A stretch of 64,000 nt of DNA from Saccharicrinis sp963677655 (GCA_963677655.1 OY782089.1); one strand, 5' to 3'. Shown: positions 39,588 through 49,835, counted from the first letter of the stretch. Numbers and translations are program-made. Notes: generated from the sequence alone by a model not told the origin.

Positions 39588-40919
39588 TTAATTATTCTTT
39601 GAAGATGAATAAACATCATCAGACCAGGTTTCTAATTTTTTAAGCATCTCTTTAACCAATTCTGGATAATCATTGGCTACATTATTCTTTTCACAAATAT
39701 CATTTTTAAGGTTAAATAACATCGGTTCTCCGTCTTTCTTTGGCAACATAAGTTTCCAGTCGCCTTTACGTATAGCTTTTCTTCCCGAGTAGCCCCAATA
39801 AAGTTCACGCTGAGGCAAAGTCTCATTGTTGAATAATAGATTTTTAATACTAATTCCATCTATTTCCTCTGGCATTTCCATGCCAATTATTTCTGTAATT
39901 GTAGGATAAAGATCCATAGTTAGTATAGTTTCATCATTTATCTGATCAGGAGCAATAACCCCGGGATACCATGCTATTGCCGGAACACGATGTCCTCCTT
40001 CCCAAAGAGTTGATTTATATCCTTTTAAATCTCCATTACTTCCCACTTTTTTAATTCCACCATTATCAGAACAAAAGAATACCAAGGTTTTTTTATCAAG
40101 TTTAAGTTCTTTCAGAGTAGAAATAACTTTACCAATTCCTTCATCCATCACCTCAACCATTTCTGTATATATTTCATTCAATTCACCCTGAGACAAATTA
40201 TTTTTTGAATTTTTATCATTCTTCCAGCCAACATATCTCTCTGCTTTTGAGCTGCGCCCTTGAAAAGGTCCGTGAGGTGCCTCATGGGGGATATACAATA
40301 AGAAGGGCTCCTCCTTATGTTTATTAATAAAATCAATAGAATGTTGGGTAATCAAATCTGTTGAATATCCTTTTTCTTTTTTTAAAGTATCACCATTCCA
40401 CCAATCTTCATAACCTTCCTGATCTATATGTGAATGATAATCTACATTACCTGAGACATAACCAATATATTCATCAAATCCTTGATGAACCGGATTAAAT
40501 TCGGATTGGTAACCAACATGCCATTTCCCGAACATTCCGGTTACATATCCAGCTTCTTTTAAACTTTCAGCAAATGTTTTTTCGCTGGTAGCAAGACCAT
40601 GATCACGATGAAATTTAGCTGTTACAACTCCATCAATTCCTACTCTCTGCTGATATTTACCGGTAAGCAAAGCTGCTCTTGTGGGGCTACATACAGGCCC
40701 ATTGGAATGAAAATCTGTAAACCTCATACCTTCGGCAGCCATTTTATCCAGATTAGGTGTATTAATCATTTTACTTCCATAACAAGATAAATCACCATAG
40801 CCCAAATCATCAGCCATTACAATAATTATGTTGGGTTTCACTGCTCTTTTGGAAGTACAATTAACAAGAGTAAATCCTGATAATAAATAAAGTATAAGTA
40901 TAGAAAGTTTGTTATACAT
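39588..40919 (-). CDS. S1 family sulfatase, lipoprotein (FGly motif CSPTR)
   Basis: The start at 40919 (MYNKLSIL) gives a lipoprotein signal ending LVNC (Cys21); the frame is open 9 codons further. MADDLGYGDLSCYG has the metal Asp pair, GPVCSPTRAALLTGKY the formylglycine Cys77, GKWHVGYQ the Lys-His landmark, and FCSDNGG the second metal pair. It is a compact arylsulfatase A-like member. It is the middle one of three consecutive sulfatase genes spaced 42-45 bp apart. Confidence 0.92.
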   Translation of the reverse strand: MYNKLSILILYLLSGFTLVNCTSKRAVKPNIIIVMADDLGYGDLSCYGSKMINTPNLDKMAAEGMRFTDFHSNGPVCSPTRAALLTGKYQQRVGIDGVVTAKFHRDHGLATSEKTFAESLKEAGYVTGMFGKWHVGYQSEFNPVHQGFDEYIGYVSGNVDYHSHIDQEGYEDWWNGDTLKKEKGYSTDLITQHSIDFINKHKEEPFLLYIPHEAPHGPFQGRSSKAERYVGWKNDKNSKNNLSQGELNEIYTEMVEVMDEGIGKVISTLKELKLDKKTLVFFCSDNGGIKKVGSNGDLKGYKSTLWEGGHRVPAIAWYPGVIAPDQINDETILTMDLYPTITEIIGMEMPEEIDGISIKNLLFNNETLPQRELYWGYSGRKAIRKGDWKLMLPKKDGEPMLFNLKNDICEKNNVANDYPELVKEMLKKLETWSDDVYSSSKNN

Positions 40920-40964
40920 GTTATAAATAAATTTACATATTCTCAAATCATGTTAATCATGTCC

Positions 40965-42554
40965 CTAATCGTCCCAGTGTTGAGCTATGATCTCCAAAAT
41001 TTCTGGATTATCTGCATCTGTATCACCAAGTTCTTTTCTTTGTCGTAAAATCTCTTCTTTCATTTTTTTTATGATCTCCTGATACTCAGAATCGTTGTAT
41101 GCATTATGTAACTCATTTGGATCTTTTTCTAAATCAAAGAAATCCCAATAACGACCTGTTTCTTCCCCTTCTGCGAACTTATTTTCTTTAAATCCATTGC
41201 CATAAAAGAAAGCCAACTTATACCTCTTGCCTCTGATTCCAAAATGCCCCGGACGCATAGTTTGATGCTCCCAGTAACGATAGTAACCGTATTTTCTCCA
41301 ATTATCAGGAGTATTTCCTTTTAGGTTTTCACGAAAACTAAATCCTTGCATATCTGCAGGATATTCGGTATTTGCGTAGTCAGCAAATAAGGCAGAGAAA
41401 TCAACATTTTCAATAATGTCTTTATTTTTTGTTCCTGCAGGAATCTCCTTAGGATAACGAATAACAAATGGCATATGAATTGACTCCTCATAAATCATAC
41501 GTTTATCAAACCAACCATGCTCACCTAAAAAGTAACCCTGATCAGCTGTATAAATTACAATAGTGTTTTCTGCTAATCCTGAATCATCCAAATATTTTAA
41601 AAGCTTACCTATATTATCATCAACAGCAGCCCCACATCGCATAAAATCTTTTACAAACTTTTGGTAAGTTTTCATACGAGCCTCGTTATGAGTTAATCCA
41701 TCTACTGAAAAAGGTAACTCTGGATAATACATAAAATCGGCTTTTTTCTCAGGGTTTTCTGATGCAAACAAATAACGTTTTTTCAGGTTATCGATAGACT
41801 GACCTTTAAACGAACGTCCTGTTTCATCAGCACCTTTATCCCCAAAAGATGCAGGGACAGGTATAGTATCATCTCTGTAAAGATGACTAAAACGCTCAGG
41901 ATAATCGTATGGTTCATGTGTAGCTTTAAAATGACAACACGCTAAAAAAGGCTTTGATGGATCACGATTTTCAAGCCAGTTGATCATTTGAGCTGCTACA
42001 ACATCACTACTATAACCTTTGTAAACCTTACCTCCTTCATGACCATCGGCCCAGTTATCTTTTGTTTTTAGAATAGGATCCCAATATCTTCCTTGTCCAG
42101 CTAAAACACTATAAAAATCGAAACCAGTAGGTTCTTTTTTAAGATGCCACTTACCAATAACAGAAGTTTGATAGCCGGCTTTACCAAGCACCTTAGCAAT
42201 ATTATTTTGATGCGGATTAAGATTGCCTGCTAAAGTTTTCACTCCGTTTTTATGACTGTACTGACCCGTTAGAATTGCAGCTCTACTAGGAGTACAGATA
42301 GAGTTAGATACTAAACAGTTTTCAAGGACACAACCTTCATCAGCTAAACGACTGATATTAGGAGTATGTACATAATCTTTTAAAATTCCCCCATAAACAC
42401 CCCATGCCTGTCCTGTGTGATCATCAGCCATAATGTAAAGAATGTTTGGTCGTTCTCCGGTGGTTTTCTCTTCTGATTTTTTTGCATTATTACAGCTAAC
42501 CAGACTAATAAGAATTAATGCAAACAGAAATATTATAGTTATTTTTTTATTCAT
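40965..42554 (-). CDS. S1 family sulfatase, GlcNAc-6-sulfatase-like type (FGly motif CTPSR)
   Basis: Lipoprotein (LVSC, Cys21), 529 aa. MADDHTGQAWGVYGG has Asp-Asp-His in place of the usual Asp-Asp-Leu/Gln, SICTPSRAAILTG carries formylglycine Cys87, GKWHLKK follows and TADQGYFLGEHGW replaces the TSDNG motif, so Gln stands where Asn is common. The DQGYFLGEHGWFDKR block is typical of the sulfatase branch that includes N-acetylglucosamine-6-sulfatases and heparan-type enzymes. A GlcNAc-6-sulfate substrate would fit an N-glycan-like target, but this is a guess from motif style. Confidence 0.88.
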   Translation of the reverse strand: MNKKITIIFLFALILISLVSCNNAKKSEEKTTGERPNILYIMADDHTGQAWGVYGGILKDYVHTPNISRLADEGCVLENCLVSNSICTPSRAAILTGQYSHKNGVKTLAGNLNPHQNNIAKVLGKAGYQTSVIGKWHLKKEPTGFDFYSVLAGQGRYWDPILKTKDNWADGHEGGKVYKGYSSDVVAAQMINWLENRDPSKPFLACCHFKATHEPYDYPERFSHLYRDDTIPVPASFGDKGADETGRSFKGQSIDNLKKRYLFASENPEKKADFMYYPELPFSVDGLTHNEARMKTYQKFVKDFMRCGAAVDDNIGKLLKYLDDSGLAENTIVIYTADQGYFLGEHGWFDKRMIYEESIHMPFVIRYPKEIPAGTKNKDIIENVDFSALFADYANTEYPADMQGFSFRENLKGNTPDNWRKYGYYRYWEHQTMRPGHFGIRGKRYKLAFFYGNGFKENKFAEGEETGRYWDFFDLEKDPNELHNAYNDSEYQEIIKKMKEEILRQRKELGDTDADNPEILEIIAQHWDD

Positions 42555-42655
42555 TGTATTTGGATGCTTTAAATTAAAGATCTAGTACCACCTCCCCTCT
42601 CCTACTTTAAAAGGATGAGAGCTGATTCTTTTCAATATGTATTATTATTATTTAA

Positions 42656-45265
42656 TCACTCAACAACCGTTAAATTTGTTGTAACCATTTCTGTCGATGA
42701 AGAACCAATTCCAATTTCAAACTCACCGGGCTCAACAACTTGTTTTTGCTCTTGAATATCAAAGAACGAAAGATCTTCTGGCTTCACAGTAAATACTACC
42801 TGAGTAGATTTACCCGGTTCAAGAGAAATCCTCTTAATACCTCTTAAGCTTTTTAACGGACGAACTTCCTTACTTTCTTTATCGGTTATATAAAGCTGTA
42901 CAACTTCATCCCCTGTTAAATTACCTGAATTGCTAACAGTCACACTAATCTCAACAGAATCTCCGGACTGAATACTAGATTTTGACACTTTTATATCACT
43001 ATAATCAAATGTGGTATAACTCAATCCATAACCAAACGGATACAGTGCCTCTCCTTCGAAATAACGGTATGTTCGGCCTCGCATGTGATAACTCACAAAC
43101 TGAGGTAAATCTTTTACTGATTTATAGAAAGTCACAGGAAGTCTTCCTGAAGGATTGTAATCCCCAAAAAGCACATCTGCGATAGCTGCTCCTCCTAATT
43201 CGCCAGAATACCAGCCTTCAAGAATAGCAGGTAAATTGTCATTTTCCCAATTAATAGCCAATGCACTACCATTTAACATTACAAAAATCACAGGTTTTCC
43301 GGTAGCATGTAATTCCTTGATCAGTTGCTTTTGAATTGCAGGTAATTGAAGATTTGTTTTATCACCTCCATCAAAACCATCGTAAGGAACTCGCATTTGT
43401 TCTCCTTCAACAGCTGCAGAAATACCACCCACAAAAATTACAACCTCTGATTTTTTTGCAATTTCAATAGCCTTTTCATACGATGATTTCTCCGGAGTTT
43501 TCCATACCAGATTCAATTTAGCAGGACATCCTTCATGTGCGTAAATAATATTTATGTCGTATTTTTTTCCTTTTTTAAAGAATACTTTTACAGATTTTCT
43601 TTTGCGGGTTGGCTCATTCCAATTGTCAATTAACACCTCGTCATTTACCGATAACTTATATTTATGATTTGCCGTTAACGACAAATCATATTCACCTGAA
43701 ACATCCACCTTTATTGTTCCTTCCACTCTTACAGAAAACTCGGCATCATTTAATCCTTTTACAGGATTAGAATTCCAGTTTGAGTTGATTTCTTTTTCAT
43801 TACGAATCTCGAGTGGTTTTCCTGACAAATCAGCAGAATCGTAATATGAAACTTGTAAACCTTCTTCTCCATTAAAGCTTAAATACTGTGATGGAATCAA
43901 AGAATAAGCACCTTCGGTATCAATCAGGTTGCAACCTGTTTCAAAATAAACTTTTGTATTTTCAGAAACTTTGTTTTTAATTCCTTCTAGTGGAGTAATA
44001 TAATTGGCAGGAAATCCGTTATAATTGCCCAGCAATACCTCAAGATGATTGGCATTAGGTCCAACAACAGCTATAGATTGAATATCTTTTTTCAATGGTA
44101 ATGTATTATTCTCATTTTTCAATAATACCATCGATTTTTGAGCAGTTTCCAAAGACAACGCCCGATGTTTTGGAGAACTAACTACATCCATTGATATTTG
44201 AGCATAAGGCACATTGTCCGGTGAATCGAACATTCCCAGTTTAAATCGTGCCAGAAATATACGTTTCAAGGACACATCAATTTCATCTTCTGTGATCAAT
44301 CCTTGTTCTACTGCTCCTTCAAGGTAAGCATATCTAAAACCACAGTTTAAATCGCACCCTGCTTGAACTGAAACTGCTGCAGCTTCTTCTTCAGAATCAG
44401 TAAAATTATGGTAGTCATATACATCACGAATTGCATTACAATCAGAAACTATATAACCATCAAAGCCCCAATCCTTACGTAAGATATCTGTTAATAATCG
44501 TGGACTTGCACAGCATGGCTCGCTATTGGTGCGATTATAGGCCCCCATTACCGAGTAGGCTTTCCCCTCTTTTATACAAGCTTCAAATGCAGGAAGATAA
44601 GTATCATAAAAATCGCGTTCATTCACGGCTGCATCAAAAAAATGTCTTTCCGGCTCCGGACCGCTATGAACAGCAAAGTGTTTAGGAGTGGCAACCAATT
44701 TTAAATATCTAGGATCATCACCCTGCAATCCTTTAACAAAGCTCACTCCCATTCTTGCAGTAAGATAGGGATCTTCACCATAAGTTTCCTGTCCACGTCC
44801 CCAACGAGGATCGCGAAATATATTTACATTTGGAGTCCAGTATGTTAACCCCTCATATCTTTCAAATGAGTTATTTCTTAAAGCCTCATGATGTTTAGCT
44901 CTTGCTTCATCAGAGATAACAACAGCCGAACGATAAATCAAATCACTATCAAAAGTAGCTGCCAAACCAATAGCCTGCGGAAAAACAGTTGCCTTACCTG
45001 CACGGGCAACACCATGTAAACACTCATTCCAATATTCATGTGCAGGAACATCTAATCGAGGAATAGCTGGGGCATCATTCATCATTTGCTCCACTTTTTC
45101 CTTTAAAGTCATGCGTGAAATAAGATCATCAACACGCTCCTCAAAACTTAAACATTCATTTAAATAAGCAGGCCCACTTTCCTCCTGAGCATGAGAAGTA
45201 AAACTCAGGAAAACCATAAAAAATATGGCCGACACTTTTGATACTATAGTTTTCTGACTTATCAT
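42656..45265 (-). CDS. GH3 beta-xylosidase/glucosidase-type enzyme with PA14 insert
   Basis: Secreted 869-aa GH3 with a type I signal (ends TSHAQ). The barrel contains DDLISRMTLKEKVEQM, ECLHGVARAG, RDPRWGRGQETYGEDPYL, TPKHFAVHSGPEPERH and GYIVSDCNAIRD (nucleophile Asp275). The VSDC motif with GPEPERH is characteristic of the beta-xylosidase-like GH3 branch, unlike the VISDAGA of the GH3 at 29440. A PA14 domain (about 465-600) interrupts the second domain, and a fibronectin-III-like tail follows. A beta-1,2-xylosidase role on plant/algal-type N-glycans is an attractive inference; beta-glucosidase is equally possible. Confidence 0.9.
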   Translation of the reverse strand: MISQKTIVSKVSAIFFMVFLSFTSHAQEESGPAYLNECLSFEERVDDLISRMTLKEKVEQMMNDAPAIPRLDVPAHEYWNECLHGVARAGKATVFPQAIGLAATFDSDLIYRSAVVISDEARAKHHEALRNNSFERYEGLTYWTPNVNIFRDPRWGRGQETYGEDPYLTARMGVSFVKGLQGDDPRYLKLVATPKHFAVHSGPEPERHFFDAAVNERDFYDTYLPAFEACIKEGKAYSVMGAYNRTNSEPCCASPRLLTDILRKDWGFDGYIVSDCNAIRDVYDYHNFTDSEEEAAAVSVQAGCDLNCGFRYAYLEGAVEQGLITEDEIDVSLKRIFLARFKLGMFDSPDNVPYAQISMDVVSSPKHRALSLETAQKSMVLLKNENNTLPLKKDIQSIAVVGPNANHLEVLLGNYNGFPANYITPLEGIKNKVSENTKVYFETGCNLIDTEGAYSLIPSQYLSFNGEEGLQVSYYDSADLSGKPLEIRNEKEINSNWNSNPVKGLNDAEFSVRVEGTIKVDVSGEYDLSLTANHKYKLSVNDEVLIDNWNEPTRKRKSVKVFFKKGKKYDINIIYAHEGCPAKLNLVWKTPEKSSYEKAIEIAKKSEVVIFVGGISAAVEGEQMRVPYDGFDGGDKTNLQLPAIQKQLIKELHATGKPVIFVMLNGSALAINWENDNLPAILEGWYSGELGGAAIADVLFGDYNPSGRLPVTFYKSVKDLPQFVSYHMRGRTYRYFEGEALYPFGYGLSYTTFDYSDIKVSKSSIQSGDSVEISVTVSNSGNLTGDEVVQLYITDKESKEVRPLKSLRGIKRISLEPGKSTQVVFTVKPEDLSFFDIQEQKQVVEPGEFEIGIGSSSTEMVTTNLTVVE

Positions 45266-45295
45266 GATATATTTATTTCGTTTCCTATTAATTAA

Positions 45296-46687
45296 TTATT
45301 TATTTACAACTACTACCGATATAGACTTGGCCGGTATATCAACCACTTTTGCTTGGCTATCCTTCAGCCAGATATCAAATGTTTTTTGCTTATCAGAGTC
45401 ATTCTTAATAAAAAGATATACATTCTCCTCATCAGCAAGAGTAATCGTCTCATTATACCAGGATGCAGAAGCAATTCTTTTCATTCCTGGTCGCATAAAT
45501 CGTCCGAATAGAGACATAATGGCATAATCAGGATTGTAAGTCACCGTTTTTTCTTTACGATTGATATTGATCAAGCTGTTCTGTTTCCATCCCCAACCGC
45601 TCAACGAAGTTTCATTCAAAATCATATTCCAATAACAGAAGTTTGGTACACCGTGATTGATGTAAGCAGAAACTTCATTAAATCGAGAAAATGCCTGGTC
45701 TATACTATTTTTACCTCCGTAACAATTTCCTTCGGTATGTAAAAATTTTATTTCAGGAAAAACAGCCTGCATATTCTCAATTTGTCTTGAATTCATATAT
45801 TGAATTCCTAAACCATCTACTGACTCTCTCCAATCTTTATTTGCAACAAACTCAAGTCCATCTAGCCTTTTTGCAGTACGGAATGATCCTGCCCAGATTT
45901 CAGCTTTTATATTATCTTTTTGAAATTGAGGACGTATATAATTAATCACAAACTCCCCCATTTGTTTAGGAGGCATATGACACGAAGGATACTTGGTTGT
46001 AATATCTTGTTCGTTTTGAATGACAATTTTATTTACGTGGATTCCTTTCTTTGCATAGGAATTTACATATTTTGAAAAATATAATGCATATGCTTTATAA
46101 ATTTGGGGATCATCTATAAGAACATTTTTCTCCGGATTCTCAATCCCTTTATCCATTAGACCAGACTCTTTCATCCAACCCGGAGGGCTCCATGGAGAGG
46201 CAAACAACTTCATATCAGGATTGTATTTATAAGCCAATTGAATATATGGAATGAGGGTATTTTCTTCCCTTTTTATAGAAAACTTCTTCATCTTATAGTC
46301 GCCTGAAGTTTCGCTGTAGCTATAAGCATCTATTCCAAAATCACTTGCTCCAATAGCTGTTCTACATACTGAAAAATTTGAGATATTCTTGTCAAACAAA
46401 CTTTTCATCACTTCAGTTCTTTGTTCTTCGCTTAAGGCCATCAAAGCTTCTCCTCCTATCTCGTTAAATGCCCCACCAATACCTTCAATGGTTTGAAAAG
46501 TAATATCAGGATATATACGAACCGATATTCCATCTCTATCAGACTTTCCATCAATTTCTTTGATAGGATTGGACGCAATTTCCTGACCTTCTATCAGCTC
46601 AACATAAAATACTTTTGCATCCTCCTGTGCACTAACAGATAGAACCAATACAAAAACTACAACTATTGAAAATATAATCCTCTTCAT
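45296..46687 (-). CDS. GH30 glycoside hydrolase
   Basis: Second GH30, 463 aa, with a cleavable signal (ends LSVSAQ) rather than a lipobox. IEGIGGAFNEIGG opens the barrel, IVIQNEQDI carries the acid/base Glu (about 226), and FLHTEGNCYGG the nucleophile Glu (about 319). It shares domain order with the GH30 at 25970, but the nucleophile motifs differ (HTEGN against QTETECGDG), so the two are distinct subtypes and probably act on different linkages. The GH3 gene follows 30 bp downstream. Confidence 0.9.
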   Translation of the reverse strand: MKRIIFSIVVVFVLVLSVSAQEDAKVFYVELIEGQEIASNPIKEIDGKSDRDGISVRIYPDITFQTIEGIGGAFNEIGGEALMALSEEQRTEVMKSLFDKNISNFSVCRTAIGASDFGIDAYSYSETSGDYKMKKFSIKREENTLIPYIQLAYKYNPDMKLFASPWSPPGWMKESGLMDKGIENPEKNVLIDDPQIYKAYALYFSKYVNSYAKKGIHVNKIVIQNEQDITTKYPSCHMPPKQMGEFVINYIRPQFQKDNIKAEIWAGSFRTAKRLDGLEFVANKDWRESVDGLGIQYMNSRQIENMQAVFPEIKFLHTEGNCYGGKNSIDQAFSRFNEVSAYINHGVPNFCYWNMILNETSLSGWGWKQNSLININRKEKTVTYNPDYAIMSLFGRFMRPGMKRIASASWYNETITLADEENVYLFIKNDSDKQKTFDIWLKDSQAKVVDIPAKSISVVVVNK

Positions 46688-46703
46688 ATCTAATTATTAC
46701 TGC

Positions 46704-48311
46704 TTACTTTTTAAAATTAGCTTTTAACACAACTGGGAAACTCTTTCCATTTACTGCAGGCATGTTTACAATAAGTTTATCCTGGCTTTGTTTAAATTTA
46801 ATTTTGCTACCGTCATATAATTGCGATAAACTTTTCAGCTTACCAACACTTACCTGACTTGCTAAACCCATTGATGGAATAGCTATCTCACCTTTAGCCG
46901 GGTTCATTACAATAATGTAAAAATCATCACCTTTGGTAGTATATCTAACCTCATCATGAGTAAAAGCCGGTGTAGCTGTGGTACGTTGATTAAAATGTTC
47001 ACCTTTCTTTTGGGCAGCTACTGCATTTCGAAGCTCTGCATCTACAGTTTCTACTTTCTCTCCCCGAACGCTTTTACCATCACCATATACTTTCCATGGA
47101 CGAGTACCATAAATAGCTTCTCCGTTTACCGTCAACCATTCTCCAACGGTTTTTACTGTCTTCTTTATTTCATGAGGAATTGTTCCATCAGGATTCAGCT
47201 CCATACTTAAAAGCAGATTTCCATTTTTACTTACAGCATCAACCAGCATTTCTATAATAGTAGTAGCATCATGCGTTAAATGACGATCTTTCTTATAAAA
47301 CCAATCGGTGAATGTTATTTCTGACTGCCATGGATATTCTCGTAAAGTATTGCTACCTCCTGATTCAACCTCATTCACGGTACCGGGTTCTTTACGCTTT
47401 AATAACATAACAGATTCAATCTTACCGTTCTTATTCAGGCTGTTATTATATAATCTGCGACAAACCTCTCTGCCATGTTCTCCATACGAAAAGTTAAAAC
47501 CATCGTTATACAGTAAGTCGGGTTCGTATTCATCAACCAACTGTATATGACGCTTCTCCCAGTTTTCTTTGATTGCTTCAATAACCTCTGGCGTACGATT
47601 TTCAGGTACAGGTCCATACAAATCTACAGGATCCAGTCCTTCCCACCAAAGGCCTTTCCCATCTTCTTTTGTTAATCTTCCGTCATATGGTACACCAGCC
47701 TTTTTACCTGTTTTATCGGCACCAAAAGCAGGTTTCCACCAATTTAAAAAACGGTCATCGTGACTAGTAACTCCAAACTTCAATTCAGCTTTTTTAGTAG
47801 CAGCTTTAAACTCGCCAATAATATCTTTTTTAGGGCCTACATTTACAGAATTCCAATCGTGATACGTAGAATTCCATAAATCGAAATGATCATGGTGATT
47901 GGCCAGTGCCACGATATATTTAGCTCCGTTTTCTTTCGAAAAATTCACCAAAGCCTCGGCATCAAATTTCTCGGCTTTCCATAAATTAATAACGTCTTTA
48001 AAGCCAAACTCAGAAGGATGACCATAAGTCATTTCATGATAAGGTCGAGCCATTTTACCAAACTTCTGTCTTCCAACATCCTGCATATACATATGGCGAG
48101 CATACCAACCTCCGCCTTGCTCGGGAACCGCCTGTGGTCCCCAGTGAAACCAAATTCCAAACTTAGCATCTCGAAACCAATCAGGACATTCATATTGGTC
48201 TGCTATTTCATCCCAGGTTAACTCCTTTTGTTGTGCATTAGCACTATTACTCAGGACACAAAGAAAGGATAACAAACAAAATATCTGATTTATTAAACTG
48301 GCTCTCAACAT
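46704..48311 (-). CDS. GH29 alpha-L-fucosidase, longer divergent type
   Basis: Secreted 535-aa protein, signal ends NSANAQ. DAKFGIWFHWGPQAVP, VALANHHDHFDLW, LLYNDGFNFS (predicted nucleophile Asp) and NGNLLLSMELNPDG are the family's landmarks in variant form. The HWGP and NHHDHFDLW variants and the about 100 extra residues separate it from the GH29 at 17894. It lies 3 bp after the upstream sulfatase, so the two are tightly coupled. Alpha-L-fucosidase is likely; linkage not assigned. Confidence 0.88.
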   Translation of the reverse strand: MLRASLINQIFCLLSFLCVLSNSANAQQKELTWDEIADQYECPDWFRDAKFGIWFHWGPQAVPEQGGGWYARHMYMQDVGRQKFGKMARPYHEMTYGHPSEFGFKDVINLWKAEKFDAEALVNFSKENGAKYIVALANHHDHFDLWNSTYHDWNSVNVGPKKDIIGEFKAATKKAELKFGVTSHDDRFLNWWKPAFGADKTGKKAGVPYDGRLTKEDGKGLWWEGLDPVDLYGPVPENRTPEVIEAIKENWEKRHIQLVDEYEPDLLYNDGFNFSYGEHGREVCRRLYNNSLNKNGKIESVMLLKRKEPGTVNEVESGGSNTLREYPWQSEITFTDWFYKKDRHLTHDATTIIEMLVDAVSKNGNLLLSMELNPDGTIPHEIKKTVKTVGEWLTVNGEAIYGTRPWKVYGDGKSVRGEKVETVDAELRNAVAAQKKGEHFNQRTTATPAFTHDEVRYTTKGDDFYIIVMNPAKGEIAIPSMGLASQVSVGKLKSLSQLYDGSKIKFKQSQDKLIVNMPAVNGKSFPVVLKANFKK

Positions 48312-48314
48312 AAT

Positions 48315-49835
48315 TTACTTCTTTTTAAAATTATAAGCTTCCGGATTATCAAATAAGCCAAATTCACTTTTATCTAAATCTGCCGGATCCCCGTTTTCAT
48401 TCATTAATTTTTGTAATTCTTTTAATAAATCCTCTTTAACTGATGTATAATTTTCATCATCAATCAGGTTGGATAATTCCCAAGGATCATTTTTCAAATC
48501 GAATAGTTGATAAGTAAACACATCGTGTTTTGCACTTACTATTAATTTAAAATCTCCTTTTCTAACAGCTCTATGACCACCCCCGGGGTTATGCTTAAGA
48601 CTATGACCAAATAAAAGATCTCCTGGCCATGAATTATAAGCATACATCATACTATTTCTTACTGATTTACTCTCTCCTTTTATAACAGGCGTTAAATCTT
48701 TTGTTTGAACAGATTCAGGTATTTCCAATCCTGTTAAACCACAAAGAGTCGGAAACACATCATGTAAATATGCCAAAGCATCAACCTTTGTATTTTCCGG
48801 GATATCAGGTCCACAAAAAATTAATGGTACATTTACGCTATGTTCATATACATTTTGCTTTCCCATCAAACCATGCTGACCAAGAGCTAAACCATTATCT
48901 CCAGAGAACACAATGATTGTATTATCTGCTTTTCCAGACTCTTTCAGAACCTTCAATACTCGTCCAATTTGAGCATCTGTTGCAGTAATCATAGCATAAT
49001 AGTCAGCAATTTCTTTTTGAACTCTTTCCTCCGTTCTTGGAAAAGGAGCTAATTTCTCATCTCTAATTCTATCATCTGCAATTTCAAAAGGATGTTCAGG
49101 CATAAAATTTTGAGGTAATTCGATATCATTTGCCGGATATTTCTGCTGATATGCTTCAGGTGCAGTTCTTGGGTCATGCGGTGCTGTAAAAGCAACGTAC
49201 ATTAAAAATGGTTTTTCTTTATTATAATTTTCTAAAAAGCCCACAGCTGCATCAGCAAACACCTCACTACTAAATTTCTCTTTTTGTTGATATGGTTCAG
49301 ACCAACCTGTTTCTGGAGTATAGTCTTTCACTTTGGTTCCAAAGTGAGTTGTCATACCTCCCAAAAAAGCTGATTTTATGTTAGTAAATCCACGCTCCAG
49401 CCAATCTGTTCCATTATGTTGCTTACCTGTTGCAAATGTTGTATAGCCATTGGCTTTAAAATATTCAGGAAAGGTTAGTAAATTACTCTTACCTCTTTGT
49501 TCTTCAGGAAAAGCAAATTGTGCATATACGTTAGGTTCAATATTAAAATAATGTCTTCCTGTCATTAACATGGCTCTACTGGGAGAACATACAGCTGCCG
49601 TTGTTGCACCTAAAATATAAGAGTTTGTAAAGGATGTACCACGAGTAACCAACTTGTCCATATTAGGAGTTTCAACATCATATTTATCATAAGCCCCTAT
49701 AGTTCCTCCTCGTTGATCATCTGTAAATAGAAAAAGAATATTAGGTTTCTGCTTCTTATCATTAGAAAGGCCTTTACACCCTACTAAAAACAATGCTAAA
49801 ATTATTAAGGTAATATTCGTGAAATTTCGTATCAT
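48315..49835 (-). CDS. S1 family sulfatase, lipoprotein (FGly motif CSPSR)
   Basis: The start at 49835 (MIRNFTNI) gives a lipoprotein signal ending LVGC (Cys20). FTDDQRGGTIGAYDK carries the metal Asp pair (Arg replaces the common Gly after DDQ), AAVCSPSRAMLMTG the formylglycine Cys83, GKQHNGTDW the Lys-His region (Gln in place of Trp) and SGDNGLALGQHG the second pair. These variants place it in a branch distinct from the arylsulfatase A-like enzymes nearby, closer in style to the choline/heparan-type sulfatases. It is the first gene after a strong terminator, so it probably has its own promoter in 49836-49965. Confidence 0.9.
   Translation of the reverse strand: MIRNFTNITLIILALFLVGCKGLSNDKKQKPNILFLFTDDQRGGTIGAYDKYDVETPNMDKLVTRGTSFTNSYILGATTAAVCSPSRAMLMTGRHYFNIEPNVYAQFAFPEEQRGKSNLLTFPEYFKANGYTTFATGKQHNGTDWLERGFTNIKSAFLGGMTTHFGTKVKDYTPETGWSEPYQQKEKFSSEVFADAAVGFLENYNKEKPFLMYVAFTAPHDPRTAPEAYQQKYPANDIELPQNFMPEHPFEIADDRIRDEKLAPFPRTEERVQKEIADYYAMITATDAQIGRVLKVLKESGKADNTIIVFSGDNGLALGQHGLMGKQNVYEHSVNVPLIFCGPDIPENTKVDALAYLHDVFPTLCGLTGLEIPESVQTKDLTPVIKGESKSVRNSMMYAYNSWPGDLLFGHSLKHNPGGGHRAVRKGDFKLIVSAKHDVFTYQLFDLKNDPWELSNLIDDENYTSVKEDLLKELQKLMNENGDPADLDKSEFGLFDNPEAYNFKKK

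Noticed and set aside
13776..49835. Assignment as a fucoidan PUL on the basis of fucosidases and sulfatases
   Set aside because: Four GH92, two GH20 and a GH130/permease module are not explained by fucoidan, and no GH107/GH168-type endo-fucoidanase was recognised.
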